A stretch of 52,907 nucleotides of DNA from Bacteroidales bacterium (GTDB lineage: Bacteria > Bacteroidota > Bacteroidia > Bacteroidales > Bacteroidaceae). The stretch is taken from contig SFEP01000020.1 of the NCBI GenBank assembly GCA_004557185.1, positions 1-52,907 of the forward strand. The letters are read 5' to 3'. Both the position numbers and the translations under genes were made by a program. Shown here piece after piece: positions 34,850 to 42,099 of the stretch. The stretch's first letter is position 1, and every line of letters starts with the position of its first letter. The notes beneath the pieces are model-generated. The model had not been told where the DNA came from. It ran no database searches and was given only the letters and a program-made list of their open reading frames with translations.

Positions 34850-34857
34850 TATTTTTG
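34850..34857 (+). promoter_or_regulatory. Candidate promoter of the methyltransferase gene (TATTTTTG)
   Basis: Exact TAnnTTTG, 135 bp before the ATG. A second box, TACTTTTG, lies on the opposite strand at 34892-34899. ACTTTTG (34859-34865) and CAAAAGT (34892-34898) form a 7-bp inverted repeat. No convincing -33 box. Confidence 0.4.
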
Positions 34858-34991
34858 CACTTTTGTAGGCCTTGAAACAGCAGAGGGCGCTCAAAAGTAC
34901 GAGAACATGGGTGTGGCCACGGGGCACATGCTATGAGCGAGCCTGCCAGTGCAAGCACATGTAATTTCCGATATACAAGTTGTATTTACTT

Positions 34992-36215
34992 ATGGCAAAT
35001 ACCAATCTGAAGGCGGCCAAAGCAGCCAAGAACGATGAGTTCTACACGCAGTATCATGACATTGAGGCAGAAATGAACGCGTATCTGGAATACAATCCCA
35101 ACGTATTCCGCGACAAAACGGTGTTGCTGCCTTGCGATGACCCCGAATGGAGCAACTTCACACGCTTCTTTGCTGCCAAGTTCGAGGAACTGGGCTTGAA
35201 GAAGTTGATTTCTACCAGTTACGCACCCGATGCCAAGAAGTATAAGATGCCCTATACTCTTTCGTTGTTCGAACAAGGCTCACCACAGTTCGACCCATCG
35301 AAAGCGCAGATAAAAGGCAAGATCTTCGTGCTGGACAAGGACGTGACGGGCGACGGCAAAATCAACATCGACGACTTGCAATGGAATTATATGCAGGGTG
35401 ACGGAGACTTCAACAGTGATGAAGTGAAGAAACTGCGTGATGAAGCAGACATTATTGTTACCAATCCGCCTTTCTCTCTGCTCCGCCAGTTCTTGGCTTG
35501 GATTATGGAGGCCAATAAGAAGTTTGCAATAATTGGAAATGTCAACGCCATAACCTATAAAGAACTTTTTCCCCTCATTAAAAACAACAAAGTATGGTTA
35601 GGCGTAACATCATTCAATCGCGGCATGTATTTCTACGTTCCCCAAGAATACGAATTCGCTCCTACTTATAAGTTTGAAAGAGAAAGAAACGGAAAGAAAG
35701 TGATGCGAGTTTCAAGTATATGTTGGTTCACGAACATAGACCATGGCCGTCGCCACGAACCCCTTCCCTTAATGACTATGGCCGACAACCTGCGCTACTC
35801 CAAGCACAAGGAGATTAAAGGGAAAGCCGCTTATGACCACTACGACAACTACGACGCTATCGAAGTGCCGTTTGTAGATGCTATCCCCTCTGACTACGAC
35901 GGCGTGATGGGCGTGCCCATTTCGTTTCTGGACAAGTATTGCCCCGAGCAATTTGAGATTATCGGCGCGACCGAAAGCGAAGGAGCAGGCTTCTCACAAG
36001 GCCTATGGGACAGCAAAAGCACTGTAAGACAGCCAACTAATGGGGGGGGTACGAATATACAAACGCCTCTTCATATGATATACGCATTCCTGGATGTGCA
36101 AAGTATGACCGCCCGTATATCAACGGCAAAAGGCTCTACTTTAGGCTCCTCATCCGCAAAACACGACATTAAGCTCCTTACCCCAATCAGTCGGCTACAG
36201 TTTGTAGTCAACTGA
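34992..36215 (+). CDS. EcoRI-family adenine-specific DNA methyltransferase, frameshifted at a G8 tract
   Basis: As it reads, 407 residues from MANTNLKAAKAAKNDEF. Features of the EcoRI methylase family (N6-adenine methyltransferases): NDEFYTQYHDIEAEM at the N-terminus, TVLLPCDDPEWSNFTRFF (cofactor region), and the catalytic motif IVTNPPFSLLRQF (about 158-170). At 36042-36049 there is a run of eight G. Past it the current frame encodes an unfamiliar tail of 57 residues. One extra G would instead give three Gly and YEYTNASSYDIRIPGCAKYD...RPYINGKRLYFRLLIRKTRH, ending at 36172, a far more protein-like end; full length would be 393 residues. The middle of the gene (about 35520-35740) is AT-rich compared with its ends. 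A DUF262-HNH gene follows. Confidence 0.85.
   Translation: MANTNLKAAKAAKNDEFYTQYHDIEAEMNAYLEYNPNVFRDKTVLLPCDDPEWSNFTRFFAAKFEELGLKKLISTSYAPDAKKYKMPYTLSLFEQGSPQFDPSKAQIKGKIFVLDKDVTGDGKINIDDLQWNYMQGDGDFNSDEVKKLRDEADIIVTNPPFSLLRQFLAWIMEANKKFAIIGNVNAITYKELFPLIKNNKVWLGVTSFNRGMYFYVPQEYEFAPTYKFERERNGKKVMRVSSICWFTNIDHGRRHEPLPLMTMADNLRYSKHKEIKGKAAYDHYDNYDAIEVPFVDAIPSDYDGVMGVPISFLDKYCPEQFEIIGATESEGAGFSQGLWDSKSTVRQPTNGGGTNIQTPLHMIYAFLDVQSMTARISTAKGSTLGSSSAKHDIKLLTPISRLQFVVN
36042..36049 (+). repeat. G8 homopolymer, candidate phase-variation tract
   Basis: Eight consecutive G in the methyltransferase gene after codon 350. Six or nine G would restore the alternative reading frame ending at 36172. Slippage at such tracts switches genes on and off in many bacteria. 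A sequencing or assembly miscount is the alternative explanation. Confidence 0.8.
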
Positions 36216-36251
36216 AATGCCAGCACCGCAGCATGCTCCCGCATTGAAAGT

Positions 36252-36266
36252 GTGACAAGTTGTCAC
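36252..36266. promoter_or_regulatory. Palindrome GTGACAAGTTGTCAC, possible operator
   Basis: A perfect 7+1+7 inverted repeat in the 129-nt gap between the methyltransferase and the DUF262-HNH gene, 78 bp before the latter's ATG. The size fits a dimeric regulator such as a controller protein, but no regulator gene is seen nearby. Confidence 0.35.
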
Positions 36267-36344
36267 GGTTTGAAAATGCTTGCGCCTGCGAGGCATTGGC
36301 AACACGCAAGAAGCAAAGCATTTCACCACCAACAGAAACACTCC

Positions 36345-37517
36345 ATGAAGACAACACTGCACACCGAATGGACCGTGGCCGACATCTGCAAAGGATTCAC
36401 CTATAACGAACTCGAAGGCAAAGGACTCTTTGGGCTGGACGGCAGGCTCACCATACAGCCCGAGTACCAACGCCACTATATCTACAACGACGGCAAGCGC
36501 GATGTGGCCGTCATCACTTCGCTGCTCCGCGGCTACCCCATCGGACTGATATACTTCAACCGCACGCCCGACGGCAACTACGAAGTGCTTGACGGGCAGC
36601 AGCGCATCACCTCGATAGGACGCTTCGTGACGGGGAAGTTTGCCATTACCGACGAGCAGGACAATGTGCAGTACTTCTCGGGGCTACCCGCCGAACTGCA
36701 GCAGCGCATCCTGCAATCGCCGCTGCTGGTGTATGAATGCGAGGGCAAGGAACACGAAATAAAGGAATGGTTCAAGACCATCAACATTGTGGGAATCCCC
36801 CTCAAGGAGCAGGAACTGCTGAACGCCATCTACTCGGGTCCGTTCGTGACGGCCGCCAAACACGTCTTCAGCAACTCGCAGAATGCAGAGGTGCAGAAGT
36901 GGAGCCACTACGTAAAGGGCGACGTGAAGCGACAAGACTATCTGGCTGAAGCCTTGCGCTGGATATGCGACAGCAAGGGCATGAGCGTGGACGCCTACAT
37001 GAGCCAACATCGCCGGGACGAGAGCACGGGTGAACTGGAATGCTACTTCCGCTCTGTGATAGACTGGGTGGCGGGCACGCTGACCATGGTGGAACGAGAC
37101 ATGTGCGGACTGGAATGGGGACGGCTGTACGAGACCTACCACTACACCCCATACAGCACCGAGAAACTGGCTACACGCATCAAGGCACTGCAAGCCGACG
37201 AGAGCGTACGGTGTCCACGCAACATCTACGAATATGTGCTGGGCGGCGAGGTGGACAAGAAACTGCTCGACATCCGCATCTTCGAGGAGTCGACCAAGCG
37301 CGCGGCCTACAAACGCCAGACCGCAGAAGCCGAGAAACGCGGCATATCCAACTGCCCGCTCTGCGCACAGGGCAACAATGCCAACCGCACCCGCATCTAC
37401 AAACTCAACGAAATGGACGCAGACCACGTGACCGCATGGAGCAAAGGCGGAGCAACAAGCATACAGAACTGCGAGATGCTCTGCAAAACGCACAACCGTG
37501 CGAAAGGCAACAGGTGA
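36345..37517 (+). CDS. DUF262-HNH nuclease-like protein
   Basis: A 390-residue protein. The N-terminal DUF262 (GmrS/ParB-like) domain (about 1-230) has YQRHYIYNDGKRDVAVITSLL, the diagnostic DGQQRITSIGRF (about 86) and a following FKTINIVGIPLKEQELLNAI. The C-terminal HNH domain (about 330-390) has CPLCAQGNN, DADHVTAWSKGGATS and LCKTHNRAKG, with the His-Asn-His core and two CxxC/CxxH zinc pairs intact. DUF262-HNH fusions are known in GmrSD-type modification-dependent restriction and in SspE. Following the EcoRI-like methyltransferase, it is probably the nuclease of a defence cassette. Whether it cuts modified or unmodified DNA cannot be told. The start at 36345 lies after the palindrome. Confidence 0.85.
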   Translation: MKTTLHTEWTVADICKGFTYNELEGKGLFGLDGRLTIQPEYQRHYIYNDGKRDVAVITSLLRGYPIGLIYFNRTPDGNYEVLDGQQRITSIGRFVTGKFAITDEQDNVQYFSGLPAELQQRILQSPLLVYECEGKEHEIKEWFKTINIVGIPLKEQELLNAIYSGPFVTAAKHVFSNSQNAEVQKWSHYVKGDVKRQDYLAEALRWICDSKGMSVDAYMSQHRRDESTGELECYFRSVIDWVAGTLTMVERDMCGLEWGRLYETYHYTPYSTEKLATRIKALQADESVRCPRNIYEYVLGGEVDKKLLDIRIFEESTKRAAYKRQTAEAEKRGISNCPLCAQGNNANRTRIYKLNEMDADHVTAWSKGGATSIQNCEMLCKTHNRAKGNR

Positions 37518-37600
37518 GCAGCACGGGAAGCGAGTCTATTTTTCCACCACAAATAAACCCAACAACCTTATACAACCAAGTGCATACACGAGAAGAGAAA

Positions 37601-38383
37601 ATGGAGGCGTTCGGGCGACTGCTCGACGTGCTCGACGAACTGAGGGTGAAATGCCCGTGGGACCGCAAGCAGACCAACGAAAGCCTGCGACCCAACACCA
37701 TAGAAGAAACCTACGAACTGTGTGACGCGCTGATGCGCGGCGACCAGAAGGACATTTGTAAGGAACTGGGCGACGTGCTGCTGCACGTGTGCTTCTATGC
37801 CAAGATAGGTAGCGAAAAGGAGGCGTTCGACATAGCCGACGTGTGCCACCAGCTGTGTGAAAAACTCATTTTCCGCCACCCGCACGTGTTCCCGCCCGCC
37901 GACAGCCACGACGCAAGCCACGTGACCACCGCACAGCAGGTGAGCGAGCAGTGGGAACAAATCAAACAAAAGGAAAAGGACGGCAACAAGACGGTGCTCG
38001 CCGGCGTGCCCGCCGCCCTGCCCACGCTCATCAAGGCCTATCGCGTGCAGGACAAGGCACGCAACGTGGGCTTCGACTGGGAGGAACGCGAACAGGTGTG
38101 GGACAAGGTGAAGGAGGAGATTTCGGAATTTGAGGCCGAAGTGGCGCACATGGACAAGGAACGCGCCGAGGGCGAACTGGGCGATGTGCTCTTCTCGCTC
38201 ATCAACGCCGCACGACTCTACAAAATCAATCCCGACAACGCGCTGGAACGCACCACACAGAAGTTCATACGCCGCTTCAACTACCTGGAAGCGCACACCC
38301 TCAAGGCCGGCCGCCCACTCACCGACATGACGCTCGCCGAGATGGACGAAATATGGAACGAGGCCAAGGCCAAAGGGCTGTAA
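37601..38383 (+). CDS. mazG: Nucleoside triphosphate pyrophosphohydrolase MazG
   Basis: A 260-residue house-cleaning NTP pyrophosphatase made of two MazG repeats. Repeat 1: CPWDRKQTNESLRPNTIEETYELCDAL with the EExxE metal motif, then ELGDVLLHVCFYAKI. Repeat 2: EEISEFEAEVAHMDKERAEGELGDVLFSLIN. The conserved GVPAALPTLIKAYRVQDKA lies between them. The ATG at 37601 is used; the frame is open far upstream inside the HNH gene but without similarity. Housekeeping function (RelA-linked stress survival in E. coli); not obviously part of the defence cassette. Confidence 0.94.
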   Translation: MEAFGRLLDVLDELRVKCPWDRKQTNESLRPNTIEETYELCDALMRGDQKDICKELGDVLLHVCFYAKIGSEKEAFDIADVCHQLCEKLIFRHPHVFPPADSHDASHVTTAQQVSEQWEQIKQKEKDGNKTVLAGVPAALPTLIKAYRVQDKARNVGFDWEEREQVWDKVKEEISEFEAEVAHMDKERAEGELGDVLFSLINAARLYKINPDNALERTTQKFIRRFNYLEAHTLKAGRPLTDMTLAEMDEIWNEAKAKGL

Positions 38384-38392
38384 GGCGGCCAC

Positions 38393-38408
38393 ACTCCTTA
38401 TATAATTA
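38393..38408 (-). repeat. AT-rich motif, reverse orientation, before menF
   Basis: ACTCCTTATATAATTA, the complement of the TATATAA..GGAGT family, between mazG and menF. Confidence 0.45.
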
Positions 38409-38429
38409 GCACACTACCCACGAAGCATC

Positions 38430-39467
38430 GTGACACACGACGAACCGACATCCTACGTACTCTACCGCACGCCGCACAGCCAGCACTTCACGCGCCTCGT
38501 GCAGCGGGGCGAGCCGCGCACGTTTCACGCTCTGGAGCAAATGCCCGAGGGCGGCGGCTACGCCATCGTGCCCTTTGAGCCAAGCGCCGACTGCCCCATT
38601 GTGTGGATAGAACCCGACGAGGCCACCACGCACGCCGTGCCTGCCGCCCCTATGGGCCTCCCCTCGCACCATGAGAGCGACGAGGCTGCCCAGCGCGCGG
38701 CCTACAGCCGTGCCTTTGCCACCGCCCACAGCCGGCTGACCGACGGCACGCTGCGCAAGGTGGTGCTGTCGCGCCGGCTGGTGGTGACGCTGCACGAGCA
38801 CGAGGCCGACCTCGACGCACAGCGCCTCTTTCTGCGCGCCTGCCACTACCGCCCCGGCAGTTTCGTGGCGTTGTGGCACACGCCGCACACGGGCACCTGG
38901 CTCACGGCCACGCCCGAGGTGCTGCTCGACCGCCGCCACCACGTGTGGAGCACCATGGCGCTGGCCGGCACGCTGCCGTGGCAGGAGGGCGTGACACCTG
39001 TGTGGAATGCCAAGAACCGCGAGGAACAGCAGGTGGTGGCACGCTTCATCGACGAGCAGTTGCGCCCCGTGTGCGACACGCTCACAGCCTCGCCCGTCTA
39101 CACCCTGCACACAGGCAACCTGCAGCACTTGTGCACCGACTTCCGCTTCACACTGCCGGTCCACACCGCCGTGGGCGAGGTGCTGGCACGCTTGCATCCC
39201 ACGCCGGCGGTGTGCGGCATGCCACGGCAGGAGGCGCTGCGCACCATCGGTCAGGCCGAGGCCACGCCCCGCCGCTACTACGCGGGCTTCAGCGGGCCGC
39301 TGCACCTGCTGGGCGAAACGCACCTCTACGTGTCGTTGCGCTGCATGGCTTTCAGCCCACGGCAGGCCACGCTCTACGCGGGCGGCGGTTTGATGCCCGA
39401 AAGCCAGGAGGCCGAGGAGTGGGACGAAACGCAGCGCAAACTCACCACCATGCTGCAACTGCTCTGA
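38430..39467 (+). CDS. menF: Isochorismate synthase (menaquinone pathway)
   Basis: A 345-residue chorismate-binding enzyme converting chorismate to isochorismate. It starts with GTG (MTHDEPTSYVLYRTP). Seen: LRKVVLSRRLVVTL, TWLTATPEVLLD, AGTLPWQ, TDFRFTL..PVHTAVGEVLARLHPTPAVCG, YYAGFSGP and YAGGGLMPESQEAEEWDET, the ordered motifs of MenF/EntC. First gene of the menaquinone cluster; 50 nt precede menD. Confidence 0.93.
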   Translation: MTHDEPTSYVLYRTPHSQHFTRLVQRGEPRTFHALEQMPEGGGYAIVPFEPSADCPIVWIEPDEATTHAVPAAPMGLPSHHESDEAAQRAAYSRAFATAHSRLTDGTLRKVVLSRRLVVTLHEHEADLDAQRLFLRACHYRPGSFVALWHTPHTGTWLTATPEVLLDRRHHVWSTMALAGTLPWQEGVTPVWNAKNREEQQVVARFIDEQLRPVCDTLTASPVYTLHTGNLQHLCTDFRFTLPVHTAVGEVLARLHPTPAVCGMPRQEALRTIGQAEATPRRYYAGFSGPLHLLGETHLYVSLRCMAFSPRQATLYAGGGLMPESQEAEEWDETQRKLTTMLQLL

Positions 39468-39517
39468 CGCTCCTGCCCAGTTTTCCATTTCACAATTAAA
39501 AAAAAGACAAGCCCCTT

Positions 39518-41146
39518 ATGTATTGCCATTCGCCCCAAGTTAACCAACTCACTGCCCTGCTCGTGGCACACGGTGTGGAGCGCGCCGTGGTGTGCCCTGG
39601 CTCGCGCAACGGCGTGGTGGTGCACAACCTGCACGCCCTGCAAAGCGAGGGCCGCATGCAGCTGACGGCCGTGACCGACGAACGCAGCGCGGCCTTTGTG
39701 GCACTGGGCATGACGCTGGCCACACAGCAGGCCGTGGCGGTGTGCGTCACCTCGGGGTCGGCGCTGCTGGCCTGTCTGCCTGCCGTGGCCGAGGCTTACT
39801 ACCGCCACCTGCCGCTGCTCGTGATTTCGGCCGACCGGCCGCAGGAGTGGATAGGCCAATGGGACGGGCAAACGCTGCCGCAACACGGCGCACTGATGCC
39901 CTACTGCCCCACGCACACGCTGGCCGCAGCCGACGCCGACGGCACCTACACCGACGCGCAGCGCTGGCTGACGAACCGCTTGGCCAACGAGGCACTGCTC
40001 GCACTCAGCCGGCAAGGGGGCGGCCCCGCCCACATCAACGTGCCCGTGGCCGAACCGCTCTTCCGCTTCACCACGCCCCATCTGCCCCACGAGCGCATGG
40101 TGCGCCGCCACGAGCCGCAGGCCACGCAGCCCCTGCCCGCCGAGGTGGTGCAGCTGGTGGCCGGTGCCCGACTGCCCGCGCTGGTGGTGGGGCAATACGA
40201 ACGCGGCGACCTGCGCGCCGAGGTGGCCGCCCTCACGGCACGCCGCCAGATGCTCGTGCTGCCCGACATCATAGCCGATGTGGAGGGCAGCCACCGCTTG
40301 CTGGCCTTCGACCGCATGGATGCCACAGCCGAGGCCGACTGCTTGCCCGACGTGGTGGTGCACCTGGGGGGCAACTTTGTGTGTAAACGCTTCAAGGCGT
40401 TGCTGCGGCAGGCCGAGGTGCAGGTGGTGCGCTTGGGCTACGACGAGGGTCTGGCCGACACCTTCTGCCACCTGACACACACGGTGCGCTGCGGCGAACA
40501 GGCGGCCCTGCAGCAACTGGCGGCCGCTCTGCCGCCGCACAACCCGCAGGTGGCCCGCGCCCTGCAACGTCTCGAAGCCCTGGCAGTTCCTGAGCCTGTG
40601 CTGCAGCCCGCACCGCAAGGGGCCTTTGTGTGGCAAACGCTCAGCCAGGCACTGGCCAAGCGCTCGGGCTTCACGCTGCATTTAGGCAACAGCCTGAGCA
40701 TACGCCTTGCAGCGCGCTATCTGCGCTCAGGGCTTTACCCCATTCTGGCCAACCGCGGCACCAACGGCATCGAGGGCTCGCTCTCGGCAGCCGTGGGCTA
40801 CGCCACCGCCATGTGGGGACTGAGCATCGTGGTGCTGGGCGACCTGAGCTTCTTCTACGACGCCAACGCGCTGTGGAACGTGGCGCTGCCGCCTAACCTG
40901 CGCATCCTGCTGGTGAACAACGGGCGCGGCGGCATTTTCGACCACCTGCCGGGCCTCAGCCAGTCGCCCGCCAGCAAGCCCTACATTGCCGCAGGCGGGC
41001 AGCACTTCGACGCCCAGGGCATTGCGCAAGCCTTTCACGTAGACTACCATCGGGCCGACGCGACCCACGCACTTCCCGAGGCCATCGAGGCATGGCTCGG
41101 CGAGGGCGAGCGCGCCAAACTGCTGGAGGTGCGCACCGACGATTAG
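39518..41146 (+). CDS. menD: SEPHCHC synthase (MenD)
   Basis: A 542-residue ThDP enzyme joining isochorismate and 2-oxoglutarate. N-terminal pyrimidine-binding domain with AVVCPGSRNGVVV and VTDERSAAFVALGM (catalytic Glu), CVTSGSALLACLPAVAEAYY and SADRPQEWIGQWDGQT. C-terminal PP domain with ANRGTNGIEGSLSAAVGYA and LGDLSFFYDANALWN, where GDLSF..N binds the cofactor and Mg. Length and motif order are normal. Confidence 0.95.
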   Translation: MYCHSPQVNQLTALLVAHGVERAVVCPGSRNGVVVHNLHALQSEGRMQLTAVTDERSAAFVALGMTLATQQAVAVCVTSGSALLACLPAVAEAYYRHLPLLVISADRPQEWIGQWDGQTLPQHGALMPYCPTHTLAAADADGTYTDAQRWLTNRLANEALLALSRQGGGPAHINVPVAEPLFRFTTPHLPHERMVRRHEPQATQPLPAEVVQLVAGARLPALVVGQYERGDLRAEVAALTARRQMLVLPDIIADVEGSHRLLAFDRMDATAEADCLPDVVVHLGGNFVCKRFKALLRQAEVQVVRLGYDEGLADTFCHLTHTVRCGEQAALQQLAAALPPHNPQVARALQRLEALAVPEPVLQPAPQGAFVWQTLSQALAKRSGFTLHLGNSLSIRLAARYLRSGLYPILANRGTNGIEGSLSAAVGYATAMWGLSIVVLGDLSFFYDANALWNVALPPNLRILLVNNGRGGIFDHLPGLSQSPASKPYIAAGGQHFDAQGIAQAFHVDYHRADATHALPEAIEAWLGEGERAKLLEVRTDD

Positions 41147-41200
41147 CCCCCGGCCTTTCTGTTTTCAAAATATATTCTTTCAAAATAAGCCCATTCACTC

Positions 41201-42016
41201 ATGAGAAACTGGACCAAAATCAAGGACTACGAGGAAATACTCTTCGACTTCTACGGCGGCGTGGCCCGCATCACCATCAACCGTCCGCGCTACCGCAACG
41301 CCTTCACGCCACGCACCGTGGCCGAGATAAGCGACGCCCTGCGCCATTGCCGCGAGGCTGCCGAGGTGCGCGTGGTGGTGCTAACGGGCGCTGGCGACAA
41401 GGCTTTCTGTTCGGGCGGCGACATGCACGTGAAAGGCCGCGGAGGCTACGTGGGCGGCGACGGCGTGCCCCGTTTGAACGTACTCGACGTGCAGAAGCAG
41501 ATACGCTCGCTACCGAAACCCGTCATTGCCATGGTGAACGGCTACGCCATTGGCGGCGGCCACGTGCTGCACCTGATGTGCGACCTCACCATTGCCTCCG
41601 ACAACGCCATCTTCGGCCAGACGGGTCCCAAGGTAGGCTCGTTCGACGCCGGTTTCGGCGCTTCGTACCTCGCCCGCATCGTGGGACAGAAGAAGGCGCG
41701 CGAAATATGGTTCATGTGCCGACAGTACTCAGCCGCCGAGGCCGAGCGCATGGGCATGGTGAACAAAGTGGTGCCGCAGGAGCAACTCGAAGACGAAGTG
41801 GTGGCATGGGCCGAAGTAATGATGCAGCACTCGCCGCTGGCACTGCGCATGATCAAGGCGGGCCTCAATGCCGAACTCGACGGGCAGGCGGGCATACAGG
41901 AACTGGCGGGCGACGCCACCATGCTCTACTACATGCTCGACGAGGCGCAGGAGGGCGGCCGCGCTTTCCTCGAGAAGCGCAAGCCCGATTTCTCGAAGTT
42001 CCCCAACCTGCCCTAA
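41201..42016 (+). CDS. menB: 1,4-dihydroxy-2-naphthoyl-CoA synthase
   Basis: A 271-residue crotonase-fold enzyme closing the naphthoquinol ring from o-succinylbenzoyl-CoA. Seen: RITINRPRYRNAFTPRTV, FCSGGDMHVKGRGGYVGGDG, IAMVNGYAIGGGHVLHLMCDL, FGQTGPKVGSFDAGFG and the C-terminal EGGRAFLEKRKPDFSKFP, all MenB signatures. Normal length. Here menB precedes the menC/E fusion. Confidence 0.95.
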   Translation: MRNWTKIKDYEEILFDFYGGVARITINRPRYRNAFTPRTVAEISDALRHCREAAEVRVVVLTGAGDKAFCSGGDMHVKGRGGYVGGDGVPRLNVLDVQKQIRSLPKPVIAMVNGYAIGGGHVLHLMCDLTIASDNAIFGQTGPKVGSFDAGFGASYLARIVGQKKAREIWFMCRQYSAAEAERMGMVNKVVPQEQLEDEVVAWAEVMMQHSPLALRMIKAGLNAELDGQAGIQELAGDATMLYYMLDEAQEGGRAFLEKRKPDFSKFPNLP

Positions 42017-42028
42017 AGGCTGACGCCC

Positions 42029-42096
42029 ACTCCTTTATTATATATATACACGCATATAATATTCCCCACGCACTCCTTTATTATATATATATATAG
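42029..42096 (-). repeat. Two reverse-orientation copies of the AT-rich motif before the menC/E gene
   Basis: CACTCCTTTATTATATATAT begins at 42029 and again at 42071, complementing the TATATATAATAAAGGAGT family. They fill the 83-nt gap between menB and menC/E. They could affect translation or stability of the transcript. Confidence 0.65.
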
Positions 42097-42099
42097 CTC

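Noticed and set aside
34859..34898. Invertible promoter upstream of the methyltransferase gene
   Set aside because: The inverted repeat is only 7 bp and no invertase lies nearby; it remains a chance palindrome around two TAnnTTTG boxes.
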